Positions 24,608-33,119 of a stretch of DNA of 64,000 nt are shown here, one piece after another. The stretch spans positions 310,001 through 374,000 of the forward strand of contig NZ_QVNU01000001.1 in NCBI RefSeq assembly GCF_003545715.1. The letters are read 5' to 3'. How positions within the stretch are numbered: the stretch's first letter is position 1; the number at the start of each line of letters is the position of its first letter. A model generated the notes under the pieces. That model saw nothing but the letters and a program-made list of their open reading frames with translations, was not told the origin of the DNA and made no database searches. Origin of the DNA: Taibaiella koreensis. Lineage in GTDB: Bacteria > Bacteroidota > Bacteroidia > Chitinophagales > Chitinophagaceae. Both the position numbers and the translations under genes were made by a program.

Positions 24608-26506
24608 TTAGTCTTCTTCTTCGACAGTTTCTTCATCTTCTTTACGTACTTCGCTCATGTCTTTACCGGTATGTGTATGGATGGCGCGTTCGTGGATGTC
24701 GTTCTGGATCAGGGTTTCCAGCTCCTCGATACGGCTGCGCATAGCATTGATGTATTTCTTCTTATCATGCCGTGCGGCCGCCATCTTTTTTAGCGATTTC
24801 TCGTCGTGCTGCAGGAACAGGTCGTAGGCCCTCTGCGCCGTGTACGCTCTCACGCCCATGATCTTGAGCGCTTCGGTGCCGGCCCGCAGCGAGGTGTCGA
24901 TCGTTTCCCTGAATACGTGCAGCACACCGGCATCCATCAGTTCGTAAGTATCATCGAGGCCATGGGCCCTGGCAATAATGTGCAGGTTGGGGAAATGTTT
25001 TTTTACAGTATTGACCAGCTGTAGCACCTGGGCGCTGTCGTCGAGCGCAATAATGATCAGCCGGGCACGGTCGGCGCCGGCCGACTTCAGCAGATCGATG
25101 CGCAGCGCATCGCCATAGTAAACTTTAATGCCGATCTTACGCAGCGACTCTACCCGGTCGCTGTTGGCATCGAGTACCGTCGTGTTAATGCCGTTGGCTT
25201 TAAGAAAGCGGCCGGTAACGCTGCCGAAACGGCCATACCCGGCTATGATCACCGGGTTGTTCTCTTCGAATGCGTCTGCTTCCGGTCCGTTCCGGTGCGG
25301 TATTTTTTTGACGACCAGGGGCATCAGGACCTTTTCCATTACCAGCATGAACACCGGTGATAAAGCCATGCTGGCCGCTACGACCACCATGAGGAGGTTG
25401 AACAATTCCGTGGAAAAGATATGCTGGTCTTTTGCAAAGGAAAACAGGACGAAGGCAAACTCGCCCACCTGCGCCAACGCAAAAGCAAACAGCAGGAATT
25501 GGTCGACCCGCATACGGAACATGCGGCTGAGGAAAGCCAGGATACCCAGCTTGATAAGCATAACACCCAATACCAGGATGGCGATAAGCCCCGGTCTTTG
25601 TGCAATAAGCCCGAAGTCAATTGAGGCGCCTACGGCAATAAAGAAAAGGCCCAGGAGCAACCCTTTGAACGGTTCTATATCGCTTTCCAGCTCGTGCCGG
25701 TATTCGCTGTTGGCCAGTACTACACCGGCGAGAAATGCACCCAGTGCCGGGCTTAATCCTACCAGCGACATGAGTACGGTAATGGCGACCACCAGCAACA
25801 ATGCAGTGGCGCTAAAGAGCTCCCGCAGGTTGGTGGCGGCGACCATCTGAAAAATAGGTCGGGTAAGGTATTTGCCGCCGATAATAATGGCAGCGACCGC
25901 ACCCAGCACCACCAGCGTTCTTGCCCAGGGCTCGAGGTTTTGCGTAATCGTTACATGGCTTTGCGTGGCGCTTGCCGTGATGTCATCGGGGCTTAGCAGG
26001 GGGAGCAATGCCAGGATAGGGATTACGGCGATATCCTGGAACAGCAACACAGAAAAGGCGTTGCGGCCAGCAATCGTCTGCATCCAGTTGTTCTCCGTCA
26101 TGGTTTGCAGCACGATCGCTGTTGACGACATAGCGAAAATGAGGCCGATGGATAAAGACTGATTGAAGCTGAGGCCCACTATAATGTGTGCGATAAAGCC
26201 GATAATAAGGGCCGTAATGAGTACTTGCAGGCCGCCCAGCCCCAGGATCGCCGTGCGCCACCGCCACAAGAGCTGCGGCTCTACTTCGAGCCCGATAAGG
26301 AACAGCATCATCACTACACCAAACTCCGCAAAGTGCATGATGTCTGCGCCGTCGTTACCGATCCAGCCCAATACGGAGGGGCCGATAAGAATGCCGGCCA
26401 GCAGGTAGCCCAATACTGATCCCAGTCCCAGCTTCTTGGATAGCGGGACCAGCAATACGGCCGAGCCGAGGTATATCAATGCCTGTACGAAGAAAGAATG
26501 ATCCAT
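24608..26506 (-). CDS. kefC: KefB/KefC-type monovalent cation:proton antiporter
   Basis: The 632-residue protein is a CPA2 antiporter. About 12-13 membrane helices (residues ~5-385) contain the family blocks GSVLGYLLAGILIGPSVLG, FLIGLEVEPQLLW, SSTAIVLQTM and LLFQDIAVIP. A TrkA-N/RCK domain follows (about 410-530) with the nucleotide-binding loop IIAGYGRFGSVTGRFL and the GDALRIDLLKSAG element; the end is a charged coiled-coil tail. In E. coli this class exports K+ in exchange for protons when glutathione conjugates form, and needs the ancillary flavoprotein KefF, whose homologue is encoded just upstream (24 bp). KefB and KefC cannot be told apart by eye. Confidence 0.9.
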   Translation of the reverse strand: MDHSFFVQALIYLGSAVLLVPLSKKLGLGSVLGYLLAGILIGPSVLGWIGNDGADIMHFAEFGVVMMLFLIGLEVEPQLLWRWRTAILGLGGLQVLITALIIGFIAHIIVGLSFNQSLSIGLIFAMSSTAIVLQTMTENNWMQTIAGRNAFSVLLFQDIAVIPILALLPLLSPDDITASATQSHVTITQNLEPWARTLVVLGAVAAIIIGGKYLTRPIFQMVAATNLRELFSATALLLVVAITVLMSLVGLSPALGAFLAGVVLANSEYRHELESDIEPFKGLLLGLFFIAVGASIDFGLIAQRPGLIAILVLGVMLIKLGILAFLSRMFRMRVDQFLLFAFALAQVGEFAFVLFSFAKDQHIFSTELFNLLMVVVAASMALSPVFMLVMEKVLMPLVVKKIPHRNGPEADAFEENNPVIIAGYGRFGSVTGRFLKANGINTTVLDANSDRVESLRKIGIKVYYGDALRIDLLKSAGADRARLIIIALDDSAQVLQLVNTVKKHFPNLHIIARAHGLDDTYELMDAGVLHVFRETIDTSLRAGTEALKIMGVRAYTAQRAYDLFLQHDEKSLKKMAAARHDKKKYINAMRSRIEELETLIQNDIHERAIHTHTGKDMSEVRKEDEETVEEED

Positions 26507-26529
26507 AAGCGCGCTAAAAAAGTAATCGT

Positions 26530-27129
26530 TTACAATACATTTTCTACCTCATAATCGTTGAGGTATTCCAGCTCTTTGAACTGCGCCGGGTCGGGGCGTT
26601 CGGTTGAAAAACGCTTCAGCAGCAATTTAAACTGTCGGGCATGGCGTGCCGAAGCGCTGGCGTCGGCCCTGCCCGATTCGTGCAGCACAAAAGGCGGCAG
26701 GTAATGCATCCGGCATACATGTGCCAGCTGGTTGTAAGGTACCATATAGGCCGATAAGGGAAAGCGGTTGTGCGCTTCCCAGCTGTAGCTTTCGCGGGTG
26801 CCGCTGGTCGTCAGTGCATTGAACAGGACCTTGCCTTCAAGCTTATTGCCCTCTTTGCCATAAGCCCAACCATGGGTAAAGACCATGTCGAGATATTGCT
26901 TCATCAATGCAGGAATACTATACCAGTAAAAGGGATGCTGCAGGATGATGACGTCGCTTTGCTCCAGCAGGCTTTGCTCTTTAGCAGTATTGATGGAAAA
27001 CCGGGGATAGAGTTCGTACAGGTCCCTGATAATGACATTTTCCACATTGCCGGCCGCTTTCATCAACCGGATATTGTTCCGGGATTTTTCCAGGGCCGGA
27101 TGGGCCACAACCAGTAATATCTTGTTCAT
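26530..27129 (-). CDS. kefF: KefF-like NAD(P)H quinone oxidoreductase
   Basis: The 199-residue protein is a flavodoxin-fold NAD(P)H dehydrogenase. KILLVVAHPALEKSRNN forms the FMN-phosphate loop, IILQHPFYWYSIPALMKQYLD the isoalloxazine contact and the GWAYG plus TTSG segments the rest of the site; these blocks are shared by KefF, KefG and NQO1-type enzymes. In enteric bacteria KefF binds KefC and supports antiport activation by electrophiles while detoxifying quinones. The gene immediately precedes kefC on the same strand, which supports KefF. A perfect -7 element lies at 27163-27170, so it leads the operon. Confidence 0.88.
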   Translation of the reverse strand: MNKILLVVAHPALEKSRNNIRLMKAAGNVENVIIRDLYELYPRFSINTAKEQSLLEQSDVIILQHPFYWYSIPALMKQYLDMVFTHGWAYGKEGNKLEGKVLFNALTTSGTRESYSWEAHNRFPLSAYMVPYNQLAHVCRMHYLPPFVLHESGRADASASARHARQFKLLLKRFSTERPDPAQFKELEYLNDYEVENVL

Positions 27130-27162
27130 AATCAGAAGGATTTAGCCGGTTAACAGGAATCC

Positions 27163-27170
27163 CAAAAATA
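27163..27170 (-). promoter_or_regulatory. Putative -7 promoter element for the kef operon
   Basis: TATTTTTG on the minus strand matches TAnnTTTG exactly, 34 bp before the kefF ATG. Confidence 0.5.
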
Positions 27171-27223
27171 ACGCAGTTCGGGCAGAAAACCCAATAAGCA
27201 TGTCTTATGAGAATATTAAGGAC

Positions 27224-27253
27224 AAAAAAATCCCCGCAGTTGTTGTGCGGGGA
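27224..27253 (-). terminator. Terminator of the small exported protein gene
   Basis: An 8-bp stem TCCCCGCA / TGCGGGGA (27231-27253) with a 7-nt loop is followed on the minus strand by seven T (27224-27230), 24 bp past the stop. Confidence 0.85.
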
Positions 27254-27276
27254 TGGGGAAATAGCGGAATAGTTTT

Positions 27277-27660
27277 TTACAGCGTAGCTGCGTATTGTTT
27301 CAGTGCAGCTATGATGCCGGCTTTGCCTGCAGCGCTTTTGGAAAGGCTGTTCACATCATTATAGGCGCTAACTCTTTTTTGGTAACGCTCCGAAGCTTGC
27401 TGGTTCTCCGTGTTGTTTGAAGCCAGGATGATCTTTTGCTTTGCAGCTGCTACGCCTTCATCCATCTGGTGCTTCAACTCTTCCAGTATAGGGCCCTGTT
27501 GTGCTGCTGTTGCTTTTTCATACTCCGAAACCTTACTGTTGAATGTTTTGGCAATTGCGGCAGCTTTGGCAGTAGCGGGCGTCGTTTGTTGCTGTGCATT
27601 GGATACATAAGCCCCGCCGGTAAAAAGTACTGCGGTGGCCAGTGCAATTTTTAAATTCAT
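27277..27660 (-). CDS. Small exported helical protein of unknown function
   Basis: From the ATG at 27660 the protein has 127 residues with a clean signal peptide (MNLKIALATAVLFTGGAYVSNAQ). A longer frame from 27735 would bury this signal behind 25 residues and is rejected. The mature part is Ala/Lys/Gln-rich and predicted helical (AKAAAIAKTFNSKVSEYEKA, EELKHQMDEGVAAAKQKI), resembling a short periplasmic helical bundle. No family is recognised. It has its own terminator and lies between folP and kefF. A TAACTTCG element (27694-27701), one mismatch from TAnnTTTG, may be its promoter. Confidence 0.75.
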   Translation of the reverse strand: MNLKIALATAVLFTGGAYVSNAQQQTTPATAKAAAIAKTFNSKVSEYEKATAAQQGPILEELKHQMDEGVAAAKQKIILASNNTENQQASERYQKRVSAYNDVNSLSKSAAGKAGIIAALKQYAATL

Positions 27661-27744
27661 AACTATGGTAATTTTTTGCAGATGAATGTTCATCGAAGTT
27701 AAAAAAAAGAATGTTGTCTTTCGTGTCTTCAGCAAGTTAGACAG

Positions 27745-28587
27745 TTAAATTTCCTGAATAGTTTGGTAAAAATGGTAGAGTTTCACACATTCTACTGCTT
27801 CCCGCACGTCGTGAACGCGCAAAATAGCGGCGCCTTGCTGCAGGGCCAGCATATGCAGCGCTGTAGTGCCGTTCAGGGCTTCTTCGGCCGATGATTGCAG
27901 CAGCCGGTATACCATCGATTTCCGGGAAAGCCCGGCCAGGACCGGCAAGCCGGTAAGGGCAAAAGCATGCATTCCTTTCAGCAATTGAAAATTGTGGGTT
28001 TGGGTCTTCCCGAAGCCAAAGCCGGGATCAAGTATGATATCGTTGATGCCGGCTTCCCTGCACCGATGTATCTTGTCCAGGAAAAAATCCAAAATATCGG
28101 CCACTACATCCTTGTAGTGGGGATGCTGCTGCATATCGGCAGGCGTACCTTGCATATGCATGAGGATATAAGGCGCCTTTAGGGCGGCTACCGTAGTCAG
28201 CATGCCGGCATCCAGGTTGCCCGCGCTGATGTCGTTCACAATGTCGGCGCCGGCTTCCACGGCGGCCCGGGCTACGGCGGCCCGGTAGGTGTCGATAGAA
28301 ATAAAGGTTTCGGGAAAATGGCGGCGGATGAGCCCGATTACGGGAGTCACTCTCGCGATCTCCTCTTCCGGTGAAATGACATCGGCCCGGGGCCGGGTGC
28401 TCATACCGCCTATATCGAGTATACCCGCGCCTTCGGCCAGCATCTTTTCCGCTTTCCGTAAATGATCTTCCGGGGTGTTTTCCCTGCCCCGGGTGTAAAA
28501 GGAGTCGGGTGTCACGTTAAGGATACCCATCACTACGGGCTGCGATGCGGTAAGCAGCCTGCCGTTGGCATTCAGCTGGAATATCAT
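27745..28587 (-). CDS. folP: Dihydropteroate synthase
   Basis: FolP (280 residues) condenses p-aminobenzoate with dihydropterin pyrophosphate in folate synthesis and is the target of sulfonamides. The signature blocks are present: VMGILNVTPDSFY near the start, DIGGMSTRPRADVISPEEEIARV, SIDTYRAAVARAAVEAGADIVNDISAG, DIILDPGFGFGKT and LAGLSRKSM. Length is standard for a monofunctional enzyme. Its ATG overlaps the stop of the upstream Ldh_2 gene by 4 bp, indicating translational coupling. Confidence 0.95.
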   Translation of the reverse strand: MIFQLNANGRLLTASQPVVMGILNVTPDSFYTRGRENTPEDHLRKAEKMLAEGAGILDIGGMSTRPRADVISPEEEIARVTPVIGLIRRHFPETFISIDTYRAAVARAAVEAGADIVNDISAGNLDAGMLTTVAALKAPYILMHMQGTPADMQQHPHYKDVVADILDFFLDKIHRCREAGINDIILDPGFGFGKTQTHNFQLLKGMHAFALTGLPVLAGLSRKSMVYRLLQSSAEEALNGTTALHMLALQQGAAILRVHDVREAVECVKLYHFYQTIQEI

Positions 28588-29678
28588 GAGGAAAAAGGAT
28601 GACCGGTGAGCGATAATCTGGCTGCAAGCTCGCGCAGCTCATCTATTACAGAAGCGACCAGCGGAATCCCTTCGACCCTTCGTAAGGCTTCGGTTTCCCG
28701 CTCGGGATCGCCCGGGATCAGCACTTTCTGATCCGCATTTGCTGGGACTGCCTGCCGGAAGCGGCCGATCCAATGATCCATATGCTCTTTGAATGTTTCT
28801 GCGGTGCGGAACGCATCGATGCGCATCGCGCCGAAGAAATGCCCGAGACCTTGCCCCGGCATGTTTTCGGGCATGGGCACGTAAGCGGGAAAAGGTGGCG
28901 CCCAGGGACCATAAGAGGCGCCGCTCAGTACCGCAGAAAAAATATCAACGATGCTGCCCAGCGCATAACCTTTATGGCTGCCATGCTCCCGGTCGCTGCC
29001 AAGGGGCAGCAGGCTGCCGCCTTCCCTGAGCGCATGGGCATTGGTGGTGGCATCGCCGTGTTTGTCCTGTACCCAGCCATAGGGCGCTGCTTTCGATTGG
29101 CGCTGCAATAGCTCCAGCTTGCCGTTGGCGGCCGTGGTGGTTGCCATATCGGCTACAAAGGGCGGCTGCTCACCGGCTGGGATGGCCACTGCGATGGGAT
29201 TGGTACCCAGCATACGTTCGATAGAAAAGGTAGGCGCTACCAGGGCGCTGGCATTGGTCATGGCGATGCCGATCATATCTTCTTCCAGCGCGAGCATAGC
29301 ATGGTAGCCGGCGATACCGAAGTGATTGCTGTTGCGTACGCTTACCCAACCTGTACCGGCCAGCCTGGCCTTTTCCATAGCAGTGCGCATCGCCAGCGGG
29401 GCCACTACCAGGCCCAGGCCGGCATCGCCATCGATCACGGCTGTCGAAGGGGTTTCGTGTACCTTGCTGATATGGGGGACAGGATTGACCCTGCCTGCCT
29501 CCTGCAACCGCACATAGCCGCTGAGCCTTGCGATACCATGGCTGTCGATGCCACGCAGATCGGCGGAGAGCAGCACACCGGCGGCGGTATGGGCATCGCT
29601 GCCGGGACAGCCAATGGCGTCGAATACGGCTACGGTGAAGTCGTAAAGTTGCCCAAGGGAGTATCGTATTTCCTTCAT
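28584..29678 (-). CDS. Malate/L-lactate dehydrogenase (Ldh_2 family) oxidoreductase
   Basis: The product is 364 residues from the ATG at 29678; a longer frame from 29717 adds 13 poor residues. It belongs to the Ldh_2/YlbC-ComC-AllD family of NAD(P)-dependent 2-hydroxyacid or ureidoglycolate dehydrogenases. Landmarks are DLRGIDSHGIARLSGYVRLQ, VSVRNSNHFGIAGYHAMLA, LGTNPIAVAIP and HKGYALGSIVDIFSAVLSGASYG. The His of NSNHFG is the likely catalytic base. The substrate cannot be read from sequence. The 4-bp overlap with folP suggests a shared transcript but no obvious pathway link. Confidence 0.88.
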   Translation of the reverse strand: MKEIRYSLGQLYDFTVAVFDAIGCPGSDAHTAAGVLLSADLRGIDSHGIARLSGYVRLQEAGRVNPVPHISKVHETPSTAVIDGDAGLGLVVAPLAMRTAMEKARLAGTGWVSVRNSNHFGIAGYHAMLALEEDMIGIAMTNASALVAPTFSIERMLGTNPIAVAIPAGEQPPFVADMATTTAANGKLELLQRQSKAAPYGWVQDKHGDATTNAHALREGGSLLPLGSDREHGSHKGYALGSIVDIFSAVLSGASYGPWAPPFPAYVPMPENMPGQGLGHFFGAMRIDAFRTAETFKEHMDHWIGRFRQAVPANADQKVLIPGDPERETEALRRVEGIPLVASVIDELRELAARLSLTGHPFSS

Positions 29679-29745
29679 GGCCGCAAAGTAACACATTATC
29701 GTCCGGTTGCCGGTCAACGACAGCTACAACTATTTGCCGATATTA

Positions 29746-29769
29746 AAAATACCCGTCGACGGGTATTTT
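29746..29769. promoter_or_regulatory. 24-bp perfect palindrome between divergent genes
   Basis: Two 12-bp arms (AAAATACCCGTC and its complement) meet with no spacer. The site is 68 bp before the Ldh_2 start and about 195 bp before the TlpA-like start. It could bind a dimeric regulator or fold into a 10-bp stem with a TCGA loop. No gene ends here, so a terminator role is not needed. Confidence 0.5.
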
Positions 29770-29933
29770 CCCGCCTACAGAATTAGGGTAGATTTGTGTC
29801 TGAATGCAGATTCGTGATTGCGTTTTTTTTGGACAATCCGGTCGCGCATTATATGCCTTTTCCTTAACCACAGATTAACCAATCAGCCAATCTATTTTAG
29901 CATTCATTTATAATGGATGGTATAAAATAATAG

Positions 29934-29941
29934 TAGTTTTG
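29934..29941 (+). promoter_or_regulatory. Putative -7 promoter element for the TlpA-like gene
   Basis: TAGTTTTG matches TAnnTTTG exactly, 23 bp before the ATG at 29965. Confidence 0.5.
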
Positions 29942-29964
29942 CGTTTAACGTTTTCGGGCTTTTC

Positions 29965-31113
29965 ATGAAAAATAATTACCACTATATCATAGGTTTATTA
30001 GCCTTGCTCAGTTTTGCGTCCTGCAGTAGCGAAGACCATTTTTTTAACCTGCAAGGTTCTGTAAAAGGAATGCCGCCGCAAAGCGTAGTGCTGGAGGAAT
30101 TGGGTTTTAACGAAACCAAGCTGATTGATTCTACAACTTCTGATAAAGAAGGGCGATTCCATCTTAAAGGTATCTATGGTGAACCGGGATTGTACCGTCT
30201 GAAATTGGGATCACAGGAAATACTGGTGGTGATAGATGGTGAAAAGATCAACCTGAAATCGGATTGGCAGCATCCGGCAGATTATACTGCCGAAGGTTCA
30301 CCTGGCTCCAATAGCCTGGCCGCTTTCATGAAACGGTATATCAATGCCAACGAAGAAATGCTGGCTTTGGAAATGGTAGCAGACAGTCTGAATGCGGCCT
30401 CGGCGCCGGACAGCATGATCACTATGGTCCAGGCCGACCTGGATAGCCGGTCCAAAGCTTTCAGAGCTTATGTGAAGCAGGTATCTGATACGACTAAAAG
30501 CCTGCCTGTGGCCATCTATGCCGTAAGCAAGCTGCTCAGCGACAATTCGGAGCTGGATTATATGAAAACCTTTGCCGGCAACCTTTCGAAGCGTTTTGCC
30601 GATAACCAGTTGCTGACCGAATTTAAAGATAAGGTAAAGGAGCGGTTGGCTTCGCAAGAGAAGACGAGCGGGCCGAGGATTGGTTCCGTAGCGCCCGATT
30701 TTACCCTCGTCTCGCTGGACGGCAAGCAGATTGCATTGAGCGCGTTCCGCGGCAAGTATGTGCTCATCGATTTCTGGGCTTCCTGGTGCCCGCCCTGCCG
30801 TGCCGAAAATCCTAATGTGGTGGCTGCTTATGAAAAATTCAAGTCTAAAAACTTTACTATATTGGGTGTATCCCTCGACAAAGACAAGGATAAATGGCAG
30901 GAAGCCGTGACCAAAGACAAGCTTGGCTGGAATCATGTGAGCGATCTGCAAGGATGGGAATCTACTGTTGCTGCTTTGTACGGCGTGCAATCCATACCGG
31001 CCAATTTCCTGGTCGATCCTGCCGGAAAGATTATTGCGACGGACCTGCGCGGCGATGATCTGGAGAAGGTGCTGACTGCTAAGCTTAATGGAGAAACCCT
31101 GGTGCAAAAATAA
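29965..31113 (+). CDS. TlpA-like thioredoxin lipoprotein with N-terminal DUF4369
   Basis: The 382-residue protein starts with a lipoprotein signal (GLLALLSFASC, Cys 20). An N-terminal DUF4369-type beta domain (about 28-115), a helical linker and a C-terminal thioredoxin fold (about 245-375) follow. The redox motif is WCPPC (Cys 275 and 278) in FWASWCPPCRAENPNV, with cis-Pro in QSIPANFLVDP. Such proteins reduce or isomerise disulfides or support cytochrome maturation in the periplasm of Bacteroidota; the partner is unknown. It is monocistronic and ends in a very strong bidirectional terminator. Confidence 0.92.
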   Translation: MKNNYHYIIGLLALLSFASCSSEDHFFNLQGSVKGMPPQSVVLEELGFNETKLIDSTTSDKEGRFHLKGIYGEPGLYRLKLGSQEILVVIDGEKINLKSDWQHPADYTAEGSPGSNSLAAFMKRYINANEEMLALEMVADSLNAASAPDSMITMVQADLDSRSKAFRAYVKQVSDTTKSLPVAIYAVSKLLSDNSELDYMKTFAGNLSKRFADNQLLTEFKDKVKERLASQEKTSGPRIGSVAPDFTLVSLDGKQIALSAFRGKYVLIDFWASWCPPCRAENPNVVAAYEKFKSKNFTILGVSLDKDKDKWQEAVTKDKLGWNHVSDLQGWESTVAALYGVQSIPANFLVDPAGKIIATDLRGDDLEKVLTAKLNGETLVQK

Positions 31114-31141
31114 CAGGCAGATTATCTGTCATCGTACAAAT

Positions 31142-31180
31142 AAAGAAGCAGCCGTTCCCAGAGGGAACGGCTGCTTCTTT
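31142..31180. terminator. Bidirectional terminator between convergent genes
   Basis: An 18-bp perfect stem (31142-31159 with 31163-31180) closes an AGA loop, with A and T tracts at the two ends. It serves the TlpA-like gene and the lipid kinase gene. Confidence 0.9.
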
Positions 31181-31193
31181 GCTGGAGCCATTG

Positions 31194-32078
31194 TTACGCT
31201 GATTGCCCGGGTGTAACCACGGGCAGCGCAGAACGGATCATTTCTATCGAAATTTCGTGCCCGCAGGGATGCACATCGCCGTCCATTTGCAGGAGATTCA
31301 GTTTCGGGTGGCGGATCACCACTTTCTGTCCCTTGAGGTGAGTTACATATTTGCTTTTCAGGATGGTCCCGTTAAATGCCCTTATGGCAATGGCTGAGCC
31401 CAGTATTTTGGGGTATTTTTTGATAATGACAATGTCGAAAAGGCCATCCTGCAGGTCGGCCGAGGGCGCTATCCTGAAATTATAACCAAACTGCTCGGCG
31501 TTGGCGACAGTGAGGATAAATGCTTTCTCGCTCAGGTGCCGGCCATCCACTTCTATATCCCATTGCCATTCTTTGTAGGTCCATAGGTGCTTGGTTACGA
31601 TCCAGCTGTACATGGCCATGCCCCGGCGCTTACTTTTGGCAAATTTACGGGCCACAAGTGCATCAAAGCCCACGCCGGCATTGCTCACAAAAATGCGGCC
31701 ATCGGCCCTGCCCAGGTCTATCGTGCTTTTGTGGCCACTGTTAATGAGCGTAATAGCCTTTACGGGATCAAGGGGAATGCCAAGGCTGCGTGCCAGCCCG
31801 TTGCCCGATCCTTTCGGGATAATGGCCAATGTGGCAGCGGTGCCGTATATGCCGGCAATGATATCATTGACCGATCCGTCGCCGCCTACGGCTACGATGG
31901 TTGTGAATCCCTTCTGTGTAGCCTCCCGCGCCAGCTCTGTGCCATGTTTGGCATATTGCGTATAAGCGATCTCGGGCGCAAACTTTGCCCGGTCAAGATG
32001 TTTGTCGATAAGACCCTGCAACGCCTTTACCCGGTCTACCCCCGATTTGGGATTGATGATAAACAAGATTTTCTCCAT
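31194..32078 (-). CDS. Diacylglycerol/lipid kinase family protein
   Basis: The 294-residue protein is a DAGK-catalytic-domain kinase of the DgkB/YegS type. The nucleotide loop VAVGGDGSVNDIIAGI is followed by LAIIPKGSGNGLARSLGIP, the conserved GSGN block, and by DLGRADGRIFVSNAGVGFDA. The C-terminal beta domain ends with LLQMDGDVHPCG, the usual D-G-E/D block. It probably phosphorylates diacylglycerol or a related lipid at the inner membrane face. It follows nadC by 17 bp on the same strand, so the two are likely one transcript. Confidence 0.9.
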   Translation of the reverse strand: MEKILFIINPKSGVDRVKALQGLIDKHLDRAKFAPEIAYTQYAKHGTELAREATQKGFTTIVAVGGDGSVNDIIAGIYGTAATLAIIPKGSGNGLARSLGIPLDPVKAITLINSGHKSTIDLGRADGRIFVSNAGVGFDALVARKFAKSKRRGMAMYSWIVTKHLWTYKEWQWDIEVDGRHLSEKAFILTVANAEQFGYNFRIAPSADLQDGLFDIVIIKKYPKILGSAIAIRAFNGTILKSKYVTHLKGQKVVIRHPKLNLLQMDGDVHPCGHEISIEMIRSALPVVTPGQSA

Positions 32079-32095
32079 AGATACAATAGCCGGTA

Positions 32096-32932
32096 TTAAA
32101 GGACTGCTTTGAGGCTGAGGTCGAGGCTGACGGCATGATGCGTCAATGCCCCGATGGAAATGAAGTCCACACCGGTAGCAGCATAGGAAACGAGATTGCC
32201 AAGGTGAATGCCCCCGGAAGCTTCGGTCTCGAAGCGTCCGCCAATGAGCCCGACTGCTTCTGTGATGAGCCCGGGCGTAAAGTTGTCGAGCATAATGCGA
32301 TGCACCTGTCCTGTAGCCAGCACTTTGCGTACATCGTCCAGGTTGCGCGTTTCCACCTCGATCCTGAGGTCGAGTCCTTTCGCCTTAAGGTATTCGTTGG
32401 TTTTACGGATTGCTGCTTCGATGCCACCGCAATAGTCGATATGATTATCTTTCAGCATCACCATATCGTAAAGCCCCATGCGGTGGTTGTAGCCGCCCCC
32501 GATACGCACAGCTTCCTTTTCGAAGCGCCGGAACAGGGGTGTTGTTTTGCGGGTGTCGAGTATGCGGGCTTTGTAGTCCCTTATTTTATCGGCATAGCTC
32601 CTGGTAAGCGTAGCGATGCCGCTCATACGCTGCATGCAGTTAAGAACCAGCCGTTCGGCCTTAAGAATAGTATGCACCCTGGCTACTACATCAAAGGCGA
32701 TCTCGCCTTTGGTAATGTTGTTACCATCTTCCTTATGTGCGATAAAAGCTGCACCGGGCTCCAGGTAGCTGAAGATCGCCTTTGCCACTGCCATGCCGGC
32801 CAATATGCCATCTTCTTTTATCTTTAAAGTAGCCTTACCCTGGGTGTCTTCCGGAATGCAGGCGAGTGTGGAGTAATCGCCTGTTGCCACGTCCTCTTCA
32901 AGGGCCAGCCGGATAAATTCCTGAATGTCCAT
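32096..32932 (-). CDS. nadC: Nicotinate-nucleotide pyrophosphorylase (carboxylating)
   Basis: NadC (278 residues from ATG 32932) converts quinolinate and PRPP to nicotinate mononucleotide in NAD synthesis. Family blocks: EEDVATGDYST, LVLNCMQRMSGIATLT, ILDTRKTTPLFR with the PRPP/quinolinate-binding Arg-Lys, GGGYNHRMGLYDMVMLKDNHI, IEVETRNLDDV and ASGGIHLGNL. The longer frame from 32950 begins with TTG inside the promoter element and is rejected. nadA and nadB are not adjacent. The perfect -7 element at 32948-32955 ends 16 bp before the ATG, so the leader is very short. Confidence 0.95.
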   Translation of the reverse strand: MDIQEFIRLALEEDVATGDYSTLACIPEDTQGKATLKIKEDGILAGMAVAKAIFSYLEPGAAFIAHKEDGNNITKGEIAFDVVARVHTILKAERLVLNCMQRMSGIATLTRSYADKIRDYKARILDTRKTTPLFRRFEKEAVRIGGGYNHRMGLYDMVMLKDNHIDYCGGIEAAIRKTNEYLKAKGLDLRIEVETRNLDDVRKVLATGQVHRIMLDNFTPGLITEAVGLIGGRFETEASGGIHLGNLVSYAATGVDFISIGALTHHAVSLDLSLKAVL

Positions 32933-32947
32933 GTTCGAAAAATAACG

Positions 32948-32955
32948 CAAAGATA
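32948..32955 (-). promoter_or_regulatory. Putative -7 promoter element for nadC
   Basis: TATCTTTG on the minus strand matches TAnnTTTG exactly, 15 bp before the nadC ATG. Confidence 0.5.
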
Positions 32956-33063
32956 AGGTTATTTGATCAGGCGGGGCCGAAGGTTGCGGTGAATTATCGG
33001 ATTACGGGATGGAAGAAAAGCCGCTTTTGTTTTTCCTTTAAGGCCTGTTTCCGCTATATTGAT

Positions 33064-33071
33064 TATTTTTG
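33064..33071 (+). promoter_or_regulatory. Putative -7 promoter element for the TonB-like gene
   Basis: TATTTTTG matches TAnnTTTG exactly. It overlaps a TTG that opens the longest reading frame, which argues for the downstream ATG at 33120. Confidence 0.5.
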
Positions 33072-33119
33072 AGCACGGATATGCTGCACGGCTGTCCGTA
33101 CCGGATAAAAAGTGTATTC

